This document shows positions 11,727 to 23,200 of a DNA stretch of 64,000 nucleotides, one piece after another (positions within the stretch are counted from its first letter, which is position 1; each line of letters begins with the position of its first letter). The notes beneath the pieces are model-generated. The model saw only the letters and a list, made by a program, of their open reading frames with translations, was not told where the DNA came from and did not search any database. Source of the stretch: Cotesia glomerata (taxonomy: Eukaryota; Arthropoda; Insecta; Hymenoptera; Braconidae); assembly GCF_020080835.1 (NCBI RefSeq), contig NC_058162.1, positions 21,830,144 through 21,894,143 on the forward strand. Direction: 5' to 3'. Made by a program: the position numbers and the translations under genes.

Positions 11727-14700
11727 CAATCTGCAGTCACTATGTGACTGCCGAGATTTACGGATTATGAATACACAGAAAAAACAAACTTCTTGCACCA
11801 AGAAAATTTTAAAGAATACAAAAGTTATTTTGGAGTAAGAAGAAATTTTCTTGACTTAAAAAACTTTGATTTCATTCAAGAAATTTTCAATTTTCCTTAA
11901 TATTTTCTTGAGCCAAGATAATTTTCCTTCCAATCAAGAATTTTTTTTTCAGTGTAAGAAAACTTTATCTTGATGATTTTTTTAATCATACTATACATAG
12001 TTTAAGTACTTTTTAAATATATTTAAAAAATAATAGTACTATAACGGGATCAATCATAAATAATTTAATGGACAAATGTAACGAAACAAATTTAGAGAAC
12101 CAACAAACTATTTAAAACTCCTCCAAAAACTTGACTATTAAAAAATATATAAAACCAAAAGGAACTAATTTTTATCAAGTTTTTTTTGATGATACCAAAT
12201 TTAACTATAAAAATTCCTTTCAAAATAATAATATAATCGTCACAAAATTTTCCTTACTCTCTCAATTATTCAAATCATAAATTAATATCACTGTAAAAAT
12301 ATCAAACCCAATTTACGATAAAGATATACCCGTTACAAAATTTTTCTTAGTCTTTTAATTATATAAATTAATTTTTGACCTATACCCACATTCACATGTA
12401 CAAAACAAAATAAATAAATAAATGAAGTTTATCGTGAAATTCAAATCTATTTCGAACTACTTCGAAAACGGCTCTGTGTCTTAATTAATCCGTAATAATT
12501 TCTAATGATAAAAATTTCTCATGCAAAAAATTATCGCTCAAAAATTTCTTTCCCGTGTTGTGCACTTTTATCATATTTTTTATGTGTGCTTAACCCAGTT
12601 AAGAAAATAATGCTGTAACGTTTTGAAAAATTTAGTTTTTTCAATTAAATGATTTTATTATTTATTCTCCAGGTTGGCCTCATTGGGGTGTCAATAGACC
12701 TCAATTGGGCCCGTTGCGCAGCTCTCTTAATTGTTAACTTATTTTATAAAGGTTTTAATTTTGAATGAATCATCAGAATTTTGTTAGTTAATATATATTG
12801 TAAAACTTAATAATTTGCCTTGGGCTGACTGCTCTGGATTTGCATCCAGAGTACAAAGAATTATAGCAATTAATTAAATCGGCAACGTTGTATCTCAAGT
12901 TACCCTAGAGAAGTCGTCGGAGTCTAGCTTTCACGATGTTTAGACTAGAGCCCAGCGATTTTCTTATCGGAAGCGATTTCCGTTACTTCGCTGAAGATGA
13001 ATTTTATTCAAGCAATTGTAATTTTTAAAACAAAATTTAATTGTAATATTTTTAAACTTAGTGAGAACGTTACAAATACCAAATGAATTTCGACAATGAG
13101 AAGTAAAACCTTTAAGAAAATATTGTACAAGTAATTATTGCTAAGAATTTTTATCACGAGAAATTTTTGCATTAGAAAAAACAGATGGTCACCTTCGAAA
13201 ACTTATCATAATAAATTAACTATTGCTAAAAAGCATATGGAACATTGAAAAAGCTCTAATTCAGCTCAAGACTTTCCCAATGATACTAAGATAAAAGACC
13301 CAGTTATTGACACTGGCCTAGTTATTGACACTTGCAATTTTAATTTAATTAAAAAAAAAAAAAAAAAAAAAAAACAAATCAACTCTGATGAATTAGTAAA
13401 TATAATTTTTGAATTATAAATTTTAAGACAATTGGTTTTTTGAAAACATTTTATTTTTTTAATTAGAATAAAATTTCAAGTGTCAATAACTAGGTCTTTT
13501 ACCTTAAATTTAATTTAAAACTCATTTCATCATATAAATACGCCGGAGACAAAACTATTCCATATTCTCTTAATTATACAGATAATTGATAATTATTTTT
13601 ATTTTTTACACCAGATAATGAAGAATTGAAAAAATCAAAAGAGTTGTCGTCACCAAAAGTAGTATCTGAAGTAATATCACGTAGAAACATCGACCAAGTT
13701 GACAATAACATAGTAACAAAAGACGCAGATAATAACCGTGTTCTTTCAACTATCGTTACAACTCATGAATCAACAATTGCACGTGTCGAAGATAATGTTC
13801 CAAAGATTAAAAAACCCGCTGATGACTTAAATAGATTCACGTCTTCATTGCTGCGAAGAAATAAATCTAGCGGATTGAAGCGTGCGTCGAGTGTTAAAAG
13901 TGATACGAGTAAAAATTCCCTGACTAAAAGATTTAGCAAAGACAAAGAAAAAGAAAAAAATAAAGACTTTAAAGATCCCGTTTATATAAACGTATTCAGA
14001 GGTAATCGAACGCCGATCTACGAAAATTACGAGCCACCAGAAAAGTCTGCGTCTGAGTCAGAGGCCGCAATTGCCAAGACCAGTGTTGATAAAAAAAATT
14101 CATTTAAAATTTCTAACAAATTGGGCAAGCGATCTCCGGTAACTACGACACGGTTCGCTACGTGGAGCGGATCTATTGGAAAATATCCGCGGGATTTGAC
14201 GAAAGCTAAAGTTATTAAAAAAATTAATTACAGTAATAGTAATAGTAATAATAACAGTAATAGTAGTAATAATAGTAGTACTGATACCGGTAAATTTCAA
14301 CGGAAGTCAAGTCCTACGAATGAGTCAAAGAGATCAGATATAAAAACCGGATCAAGGTAATTTTTCTTTATTCATTTGAGACTTGTAGGTTGAGGTCATA
14401 ATTAAATATTTATTTTATTTATGTATTTATCTGGTTAATGTCTGCAGACCGAAGAAACCTATGGAAGTTATTTATCGCACCGCGGTTTATAACATGAAGA
14501 ATGAAAAATTATCCAAGCCAACCAAGGGAAGAGATACTAAAACCCCACCACGGTACATCAATGATCTCATCTGTGGTAACAAAACCAGTCGTCCGAGTAA
14601 CTCGAAACATAAAGGTAAAAATAATCCTTTTTACCTTATTTGTAACATACGTTATTGTATATTTATTATTATCATTATAATTATTTATATTTTAATTTTG

Positions 14701-14853
14701 CAGGCTCAATTTCTCAGACTAACAAAGAAATACAAACGAGGTAAAATAATAACTTTGTTATTTTTTCTTAATTTATTCTATTTATAATTTGTACTTAAAT
14801 AAGTTTTTTTTATTTATATATTTAAAATTCTTTGTTTCAGCCACTGGAAATAA
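8322..14853 (+). CDS. Unrecognised 750-aa basic, serine-rich, probably disordered protein
   Basis: Seven exons join in frame: 8322-8504, 10037-10207, 10282-11221, 13615-14356, 14448-14614, 14704-14740 and 14841-14853 (stop 14851-14853), all GT-AG, total 750 aa. I do not recognise the family. The N-terminal 118 residues (EWSRIDRLTGMLERARIETG, VVRASQWSSSKVTDVIES) look ordered and helical. The middle is Ser/Asp-rich. Around residues 330-365 a strongly non-random block (GFCKTEIHFAADSG, KVNIVETDGKPPP, then an arginine cluster FRRRKR) looks like a conserved short motif. Residues about 455-650 are Lys/Ser-rich and end in an Asn/Ser run coded by AAT/AGT repeats (14233-14280). There is no signal peptide or membrane segment. 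A cytoskeletal, scaffold or nuclear role would be a guess. Intron 3 (2.4 kb) holds Helitron H5. The terminal exon adds only the last few residues. Confidence 0.8.
8505..10036. repeat. Intron 1 of the 750-aa gene: copies of an abundant dispersed intronic repeat
   Basis: The intron is a mosaic of an old repeat whose signature words are TCAAGTGACTGCTAAC followed by TTNAATGTCAT, CAGCTAATTTCAGTATCAT, and long A/T runs. Further copies recur in both orientations at about 23340-23510, 28030-28230, 40930-41100, 42210-42550, 46550-46920, 47800-48010, 51540-51740 and 60340-60740. No termini are resolved. Confidence 0.5.
11671..11720. repeat. (TA)n microsatellite
   Basis: About 50 bp of uninterrupted TA repeats immediately left of Helitron H5. 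Confidence 0.95.
11774..11954. mobile_element. TA-duplicating MITE with CACAGAAAA ends, nested in H5
   Basis: It starts CACAGAAAAAACAAACTTCT and ends AATCAAGAATTTTTTTTTCAGTG, shown here by its terminal words only, with TA on both sides. Copy H4 has the uninterrupted sequence GGATTATGGATAAGAAAAC, confirming insertion at a single TA. The interior repeats CAAGAAAATTTTC-type words. Long relatives are at 16178 and 31818. Confidence 0.75.
13289..13504. mobile_element. TA-duplicating MITE with AG(G/A)TAAAAG ends, nested in H5
   Basis: Left end AGATAAAAGACCCAGTTATT, right end the inverse (AATAACTAGGTCTTTTACCT), TA on both sides. Copy H4 shows the empty site (ATACTAAATTTAATTT). 216 bp, no coding capacity. 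The sibling copy is at 21504-21704. Confidence 0.78.
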
Positions 14854-17292
14854 ATGCTCAATATTTCGTTTTGCGTGGATTTAAAAATTCAGCAATAAAA
14901 TGAATTCGTTATTACATCAATAATTAATGCTAAATTAATGCGAGTTATTAAATAATTAAAAACAGTTGTTAACGCTTTTATATAAGACTTAATGAAATGA
15001 CATTAGAAAAAGATTAATGATGATTAATTAACAATTGTAAGACCTTTAATTTAATTATTTTATATAGAAATATTTCATATAAGTTATCAAGAAGATTTAC
15101 ACGTTAGTTTTTGTTTTTTTTTCTTTTTTATCTTTTTTTCTCAAGAAAGCCAATGATATGTAAAAATACATTATTATTATCTATATACAATACTTTATAA
15201 GTATAAGTGCAGCAACCAAGATATACATATATCATACATATAATTTTTCACAATAGGTTTTACTTTTTTTTTTTTATATTTTTTTTTTTTTCATTGGACA
15301 AGTATGCGGCGTATCTTATAATTAATTTTTAAATTTAAAAATCAATTACAAGCACCAACGCGACAAAAAATACGGACGTACGTGTAGGAGGTGACATAGG
15401 TTTCTTAATAATTATTCACATTTTTTTTTTTTCCTTCTTTTAAATATTATTTCGATGAAACATTTTTAGATAAATACGTAAATTTTTTATACAAACATTT
15501 TACTCATTTATTAATGAACTATTTATTAAATAATTACTAAAAATATCTAATAAATGCTATAAAATAAAAATTCGAGTCAACACCATTCAATTAATTATTT
15601 TTGTTCATTAATAACGAAAAAAAATCATCACTTGTTAATATTTATCATCAAGTCTACAATCACGTACGTTCAACTGAAAATATTTTTTTTTATCTACTTT
15701 AAAATGAGTACTAATAAATTTTTTTTTTATTAAATTCTTTATCTTTTCTCTTTATTATTTAATAATAATTATTAAATATTTTATACACATATATTATGTA
15801 CGAACATATATGTATATACTGCAATCTTAAAGGCACTCCTGATGTTTTATTTCTTTTTTTTTATATCTTATATTACAATATATATTTATATTTATATATA
15901 ATTATTTTTACAATAGTGTTTTACAATTAACACCGTTGTATCTCTTTATAAATTTTAATATTTCCAAGAGTAAGATTACTGATTGTTACGGAAATTTTTT
16001 TCTGTAAAATTGATTAATTTAAAAAAATTGCACAATACAAAATAATTCAATAAAACAATTTTAAAAAAAATCTAATCACACTGTCGGAATTTTTCAGTAT
16101 TAAACATTTTTTTTTATAAATTTAAAATGTACCCAAATATTGTAAAAATCAAAAGCAAAAAAATCGAAAATAAAATACACAGAAAGAATGGTTCACTTGA
16201 ACCGAAAAAATATTTTTCTTACTAATTATTTTCTTGGGCGAAAAAAATTTTTTTTTGACAAGAAATTTCATTTACTCCAACAAAATTAATTCTCTTACTT
16301 CAAGAAATACGTATCTTGATCCAAGACAATTTATTTAAATCAAGAAAATTTTCTTGTCTTGAGAAAATTTTTCTCTTGCTCCAAAAAATTAAATATCTCG
16401 ATAATAAATTTTCATTAATATTTTTATTGACGAATATGTCAAATGGGAAGATCAAATAATATTGAACTAAAAAAATATTTCTTTCATTCAATATGTATAA
16501 TTGCGTGCTAAAATAATCTAAAATGGGTATCAAATATTCAAGAGAAAAATTTTCTCAGCTGAAGTAGGTGGCGCTGCTTCCCTAAAGTATCTAAAAATCT
16601 TGATCCAATATAAAAATTTATCGTATCAAGTATTTATGATAATTTGAATTAAGAAAAATTACTTCCACCAAGAATAGAATTTCAAGAAAAATTTTTACTT
16701 CGGCCAAGACAACTTCGGTCTTCCTTCGGGCATCCGAAAATTTACTTGAGCCAAGAATTTTATTCTCCAGTCAAGAAATCTTTTTTTCTGTGCACGATTA
16801 ATATTAATAATTTCCGTTTTTTTTTTTTTTTTTCTTCCAATCGTTTGCTCCACGAACAAAACCTTTGGCTTCTGGCTTAAGTCACCGCAAGTCACAAACC
16901 TTACATTCATCATTAGTATCATTACATTTATTAATGTATTAATTAAAATTATTATTATTTTAATATTCTTATTATTATTATCATCATTATCATCAGATTC
17001 ATCATACTTCAATACATAAATACAATATGATACAGACACCTATTTATAAGAATGGTTTTGTTCAATGATTTTAATTAAAACATTTGTTTGTTAACTTCTT
17101 TTAATTATAAATATATATATTTTTTTTTATTGAAGATGAAAACAAATCACCTCTTAGTAGAATTGAGAATCATAAATAATCATTTAAACCAACGACGTAC
17201 GGGACAACGTATATACAATATACACGCTGCATAAGATTGTTCATTGGTCTGCTTAAAGACATCCGTAAAATAATAATTACAAATTTCGAATC
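14854..17292. other. Convergent 3' spacer between the 750-aa gene and CREB
   Basis: Both genes end into this region. An AATAAA at about 14895 could serve the plus-strand gene. The stretch is extremely AT-rich with T runs and shows no coding gene. The element at 16178-16792 is the only structured insertion, and the remainder is probably 3' UTR and spacer. Confidence 0.5.
16178..16792. mobile_element. CACAGAAA-ended element, 615 bp, between genes
   Basis: Ends CACAGAAAGAATGGTTCACT and the inverse TTTTTTTCTGTG. The interior is full of CAAGAAAATTTTCTTG words and closely matches 31818-32512, including GGCGCTGCTTCCCTAAAGTA. The flanks are TA on the left and CA on the right. Open frames in it (for example 16300-16533 and 16695-17039, minus) are by-products of the repeat. 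Confidence 0.7.
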
Positions 17293-20200
17293 TCATTCAG
17301 CCTTTTGCTGATGCTGATACAACTCTTTTAGTGTTTTAAGCTCATCAATGAGCGTTTGGTTTCTGTTTTCTAATACAGCTACTCTATTTTCCAGACACTT
17401 AATATATTCCTTTTTTTTTCTTCGACATTCACGCGCTGCTTCTCTGTTAAATTAATATTATTATTGTTTAAAATAGTAATAATCATACACTGATAGAAGG
17501 ATTTATTAACTGATAATTTAATTTATTTGAAGACAATTATTTAATTTACTAAATATTTTTTAACATTCAATAAATATTTACTTGGGAGGAAAGTATATTT
17601 ATTAATAGTTAATAAGTATTTATTAATAGTTAACAAATATTTATTAACAGTTAATAAATATTTTATTGAGTGAATTTGTTTTGCTTGCAATGTCATATTA
17701 TATGAAGATTGCTTACAAATAAAAATCATCTTTATAAATTATTTGCATTAATTATATTACATTATAATAACGTTTATTGTAAAATACCAAGTTCTATCAC
17801 AGCTCATAATTATCTTTTATATTTTTTAATATTAAAAAATGTTAATTTATTTAGTGAATTGTATTATTATCATGTATTTCAGCTAAGGTAAAGTACCCAG
17901 TATTTGAACACTTATAAAAATGGGACCAGTACTTGAACAGACTTTTTGAATTGTTGTAATACAAAATCCGTAAATGTATTATAATTATGAGTAATATGTG
18001 CATGTTATAATTATTCAAAGATACAGTAGTTGATTTCTGTAAGTTTTTTCAATTATAAATCAAAACAATTATATTTTTGTTAACTTAAAGTTGACATGTC
18101 GAGAATAGCCGATAGATGCTATTTTTTTCATGAAAAAGGTACTAAATCGTAAACCAAACAATCAGTAAAAAAAACGGTATATCATCATTGTAAGTAAAAA
18201 AAATTGTACCACCCAATGAAATAGTCTTTTCTAAATAATATATATTTTTTGCAAAGACATAAACTATAATTTTTATATTAAATTTTAGCGTCTAACTATA
18301 CCTCCCAATTTTCAAAGCGGTACCCAGAACTTGAACAACCCGACTAGAATTTTAGTGAGGCATGCCGAAAAATCAGCTCGGGGCGAAGTTGGCTTTCCGA
18401 ACTTAGGCTAGCCCAATTCGGATCTTATTTGTTTTAAATTAGGCAAGCCGAACATTGGTATGCCAAAAGAATTCCACATTCGATGTAATCTCGTAATAGT
18501 TTGGCACTGCCTAAATTCGGCATATCATGGATTGTCTAATTGGTACGAAATAACGGTAACCAAAGGTTTACTGAAGTTTGGTTCACCAAGCTCGGGCTCA
18601 CTTAGGCAAACCTGTGGTAATACCTAAGTTCGGCATGTCATGGATTGCCTAATTAGTATGAAATAACGGTAACCAAAGGCTTACCGAAGTTTGGTTCACC
18701 AAACTCGGGCTTACTTAGGCAAACCTGTGGAAATACCTAAGTTCGGTATATCATGGATTGCCAAACTGTTATGAAATAACAGTAACCAAAGGCTTACCGA
18801 AGTTTGGTTCACCAAGTTCGGGCTCACTTCGGAAAATCTGTGGCAATGCCTAAGTTTAGCATTTCATGGGTTGCCAAACTGTTATGAAATAACAGTAACC
18901 AAAGGTTTACCGAAACTTGGCATACCACGATCGAGCTTCCTTAGGCAAAACTGTGGAAATGCCTAAGTTCGGTATGTCATGGATTTCCAAACTGTTATGA
19001 AATAACGGCAACCAAAGAGGCTTACCAAAGTTCGATTCACCAAGCTCGGGCTCATTTAGGCAAAACTGTGGCAATGCCTAAGTTCGGTACGCCATGAGTT
19101 GCCAAACTGATACGAGATAACGGTAACCAAAAGCTTACCGAACAGTAATTAAAGGTATTCTGAAGCTTGTAACTTGAAACTTCGGTAACCGAATGTTTGC
19201 CGAAGTGTCGGGCTTATAAGTATCTTGAGGCAAGAGGTCGCTCATCATCGGCGTAGCGTCACGGTATGGTATAGGGCTCTCGTGCGTCGGGTACAGTGTT
19301 CGAGTCTCGCGTTCGACATGTAAAATTTTTAATAATTAATAATTATTAATTATAATTATTCTTAAGGTGAGTGTGAGGTAAATTTACGTATTGTGTATGA
19401 CTAATGTATCTAACTCCATTATCTCCTTTCCCCATGACCCATAAAATCGACCAATCAAAAAAAAACTTCTTCATAGTAAGAAAAACCCTAAAAAGCGAAA
19501 AAATGACCGAAAATATAAAAAAAAAAATACTAAATAAAAAAAAAAAAAATTTTGTATTTACTTAATATTTAAAAAATTTTGTCCTAAAGTCGATATTTAT
19601 ATTTAAAATTTAAAAAATAAATTTAAAAAAATAAGCATTCAGTATTATTAATTTTTGCTTTATAATAAAAATAGCTAAAAACAAAGAAATGATTCAATTT
19701 GGATTCTTCCGTGCGAATTCAGTTTCTGAATTGCTACCTAGTTAGGTAGCCAAATTTGGACCGAATGAGGCTTAGATAGTCACCAGCAAGTGTGGTTTCC
19801 AAACCACCGCCTAAGTCGGAAGCCAAGTTAGGCCCAAACTCGCGACTGCGTTATTTCCGGGACGTGAGCCAACTTTGGCTTCCTGGTTCGGGGCGAGCTT
19901 GGAATTCGGCATGCCTAATTCGAAACGAACCACCGCCGAACTTAAATTTCTGGTCGGGAAGCTGGGGCCGTATAATTTTGACAGCACTCTAATCTCGAAT
20001 AGGTTTATAGACTAGTGATCAGCATTGTGATTTGTATTAATTACTTCAAATTAAATAAGTTTCATAGCTAAAAATTAGTCTAGTTAAAACTTACTGAACG
20101 TTTTGAATTGAGTTTTTTTGATTTATAATCGAAAATTTGCTTTGTCATTCATAAAAAATGTAATTAAAAGATTAAATACAAATATTTCTCATTTCTAAAA

Positions 20201-23200
20201 GAACATTACAAATATTTACAGATATTTACAGTATCAAAAAAACATTACAAACATTACAAATATTTACAGTATTATTTTTAATATTATTCAATAATATGTT
20301 ATAGTTCTTTCGATATTTCAATAAAACGTTAAAAATTTTTGCTGTACCTATTGCCATATATTTTATTAGTTCAACTACTGCTCCTGGAGTGTTCAACTAT
20401 TGCGGCTTATCAGAATTGATTGTTCAACTACTATTCCTTTTATAGTCTATCTTAAAAACGTTGTCAAAATACAAATATTCAATTATCTTTGTTATTTTGC
20501 GCTTCAATCAATTCAAAATTGTTTATATTTACATGAAAATCACTAATTTTAACTAATAATAACATCTTTATATATTAAAAGTAGGGTCAAATACGTTTTA
20601 CTTTGAAACCTGTTCAACTACTGGGTACTTTACTTTAGCAGTTAACAAATATTCATTAACCATTAATGAATATTTATTAATATTTAATAAGTCGTATTGA
20701 ATAAATAACTTATTAACTGTTAATAAATATTAATTAAATCCTATGATGTTAAAAAATCATTTGTTAACAGTTAATAAAGCTTAAGGGGCACACCTAGTGT
20801 GAAATTAAAAAAAAATCGATTTTTTTTTTTCATATTTCGATAGGTTATACATTTAAAAATAACATACTAAAATTTTAAATCGATATCTCAAATAGTTTTT
20901 GAGTAACAGCCATTTCAAAAGTAGCCGCTCGGTAGTTAGGATAATTTTATCTTTAAACGCGTTTTTCTCGAAACAGCATTTTTCGAATTTGCTCCAATGA
21001 TTACTCGGAGACAAATGATCCAATCACTATCAAATTATTTTCTGCATGTTCTGTATATAGTTCTCCATACACTGACCTACCAGTTTTTTTATCTGATCAG
21101 AAATATAATTTTGGCAGGCCAAAAACGACCAAAATTTTGGGTAAAATTCAACTTTTTTTTTTTTAAAACGCTGCCATTTTGTCAGTTTTTGATACTTTTT
21201 TTCGGCTGTAGGTCATTGTACGGACAATATCTTCTAGCTTAACGAGAATTTTTTTTTTTATTTCATTCACGGAGAAGGCCGGAATCACTGCAGCAGTAGA
21301 AGACCTTTTTTTTTTTAGCGCCATCGGAGATCGCGTGTAACTCGAAAAATATTTAATTTTTTTCTTCAAAAATTTTACTGCGAATTCTTAAATTATGTAT
21401 AAATATATCCTTAAAATTTTAAAACAAGTAATACAGTAGTTATTATTTTTTTAATTCCCAAAAATCGCATTTTTTTAGGCTGTCACCCTAGATGTGCTTC
21501 TTAAGGTAAAGGACTAAGTTATTGACACTGGCCTAGTTGATTGACACTCGAAATTTTATTCTAATTAAAAAAATAAAATGTTCTCAAAAAACCAATTATC
21601 TTAAAATTTATAATTCAAAAATTATATTTATTACTTTATTAAAGTCGATTTGTTTTATTCAATTAAAATAAAATTGCAAGTATCAATAACTGGTTCTTTT
21701 ACCTTATTAAATATGAACAAATCCTTCCATCAGTGTACTCAAGTATAATAATTAATTAATTAATTAACTGATTTATTGATTACTCACCTATTCTTCTGCA
21801 ACCTCATCTCACGCTTTCTGGCTGCGTCTTCAACAACGACTCCGTGGCCTGTGTAGTCTGTAACATTGCAGAAGGATGTACTTTTTGAAAATAATTAACT
21901 CGAATAAAATAATAAAATTGTTTTTACTACTAGCTTAAATAAATATAAATGCAGAGAAAGGGTTTAAATAATAAAAGAAAAATAAAAAAAAATCAATAAG
22001 AAGAAACAAAGTAAAATAAAATAAAATAATAAAGAAGCTTAAGAAGAAAAAGGGACACACCTGGGACAAAAAATTGTGTATCCTGGCCCTGTGCATACTG
22101 CACTATTGTACCTCCTGCCGTTGTTGCATTGCTCATTGTCAGCGTATGAAGCCCTGGCACACCCTCCCCCTGGGTAGCTATTTGTATTGTTCCCGCCGGT
22201 ATTACTGCAAAATATTTTATCTTGTAAAAATAAAACCCCCGAACAGTAACAATATACACGTATTTAAATGTAATGACGTTTTTAACAACAAAATGATAAA
22301 TACATCAAACTAACGCGCTTCGTATTTATTAATTATTTAAATATTAATTTAATACGCGAATTACCGTAGATGCCATACCAAGCAGAACAGAGGAAACGGC
22401 AGTATTACACAGGGACAGGGCAACCTAGATTAATTTATTAACGGAAAGGAATTAGGTTTTAAGCATTAATTTAATAAACAACAGTTTAGTTATTTAATTG
22501 TTAATAATTAATATTAAGTGATTGAATCATGAATACATAAGTAAGTAAGTAAGTAATAAACAAAAAATCTAATTTATTTATTTACTTAGTTTATAGATTA
22601 AAGTATAAACCAACCTGTTTGGTATTGCAGTGAATGAGAAGACATGTCACTGTCCACATTAGAATCACACTCTAGAGAGGATTCAAGGGGAGGCAAAGGA
22701 CCCGCTGTAACACCGAATCAATGACTCGGATTATTTTATAATCTCAATTCATCATCGTCTTCTTCTTCTTCCTCATACATATCAAGTTATTACTTATAAC
22801 TTAAACCCATTTCAATACTGTGGATAATTGGTAAGCAGTATTCGCTATTGCGGTCAGTATCCTCACGAATCTTTTTCATTATTTTTGTTACATTATACAC
22901 TGATAGAAGGACGTTTTTATATTTAATAAGCTTTATTAACTGTTAATAAATTATTTTTTAACATCATAGGATTTAATAAATATTTATTAATAGTTAATAA
23001 ATTATTTATTAAACACGATTGATTAAATGTTAACAAATATATGTTAGAATGATGTACTTTTCATATTTATTTATCTATAATTTTTTTTCAATTAGAAATT
23101 TTAATTTTTCCTTTAATGAAAGTAACAAACAATTATTTAATTCTAAATAAACAAAAAAATTAAATGAGACTGAAACTAAAAGACGTCTGTCAAATTTTGA

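Larger units (their letters stand above)
11723..13582 (-). mobile_element. Non-autonomous Helitron, copy H5 (1.86 kb)
   Basis: The 5' terminus on the minus strand is A|TCTGTATAATTAAGAGAATA at 13582. The 3' side ends in the hairpin GCAGTCACATAGTGACTGC and then GATTGTCAG at 11723, a weak match to the family's CTAG end. The interior between 12570 and 13000 is GC-richer cargo without an open frame. Two later insertions sit inside (11774-11954 and 13289-13504). It lies in intron 3 of the 750-aa gene. Confidence 0.6.
18339..19958. mobile_element. Element with CCCGACTAGAA ends carrying a minisatellite
   Basis: The left end CCCGACTAGAATTTTAG and the inverted right end AAATTTCTGGTCGGG are both followed inward by GGCATGCC. 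The body is distinctly GC-richer than its surroundings and includes the 113-bp tandem repeat and a tRNA-like segment. A target duplication is not clear. A 66-codon frame at 19792 is part of the repeat, not a gene. Confidence 0.55.
17886..20635. mobile_element. 2.75-kb element with AGGTAAAGTACCCAGTA ends, TA duplication
   Basis: Left end AGGTAAAGTACCCAGTATTT, right end the inverse (AACTACTGGGTACTTTACTT), TA on each side. Paired internal words (TTGAACA, with GTTCAACTA on the right) follow the termini. It has no transposase frame. It contains another inserted element at 18339-19958. Confidence 0.7.
17488..21735. mobile_element. CACTGATAGAAGG-family MITE, copy 3, expanded to 4.2 kb by nested insertions
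   Basis: The outer ends CACTGATAGAAGGATTTATT (17488) and AAATCCTTCCATCAGTG (to 21735) have TA flanks. The MITE's own ATTTATTAATAGTTAAT words are present only at 17500-17700, 20636-20780 and 21705-21735. Everything between belongs to later insertions at 17886-20635, 20785-21500 and 21504-21704. The whole lies in the CREB intron that splits the bZIP basic region. Confidence 0.75.

Noticed and set aside
19792..19992. 66-codon Pro-rich plus frame
   Set aside because: Part of the GC-richer CCCGAC-ended element related to the minisatellite.
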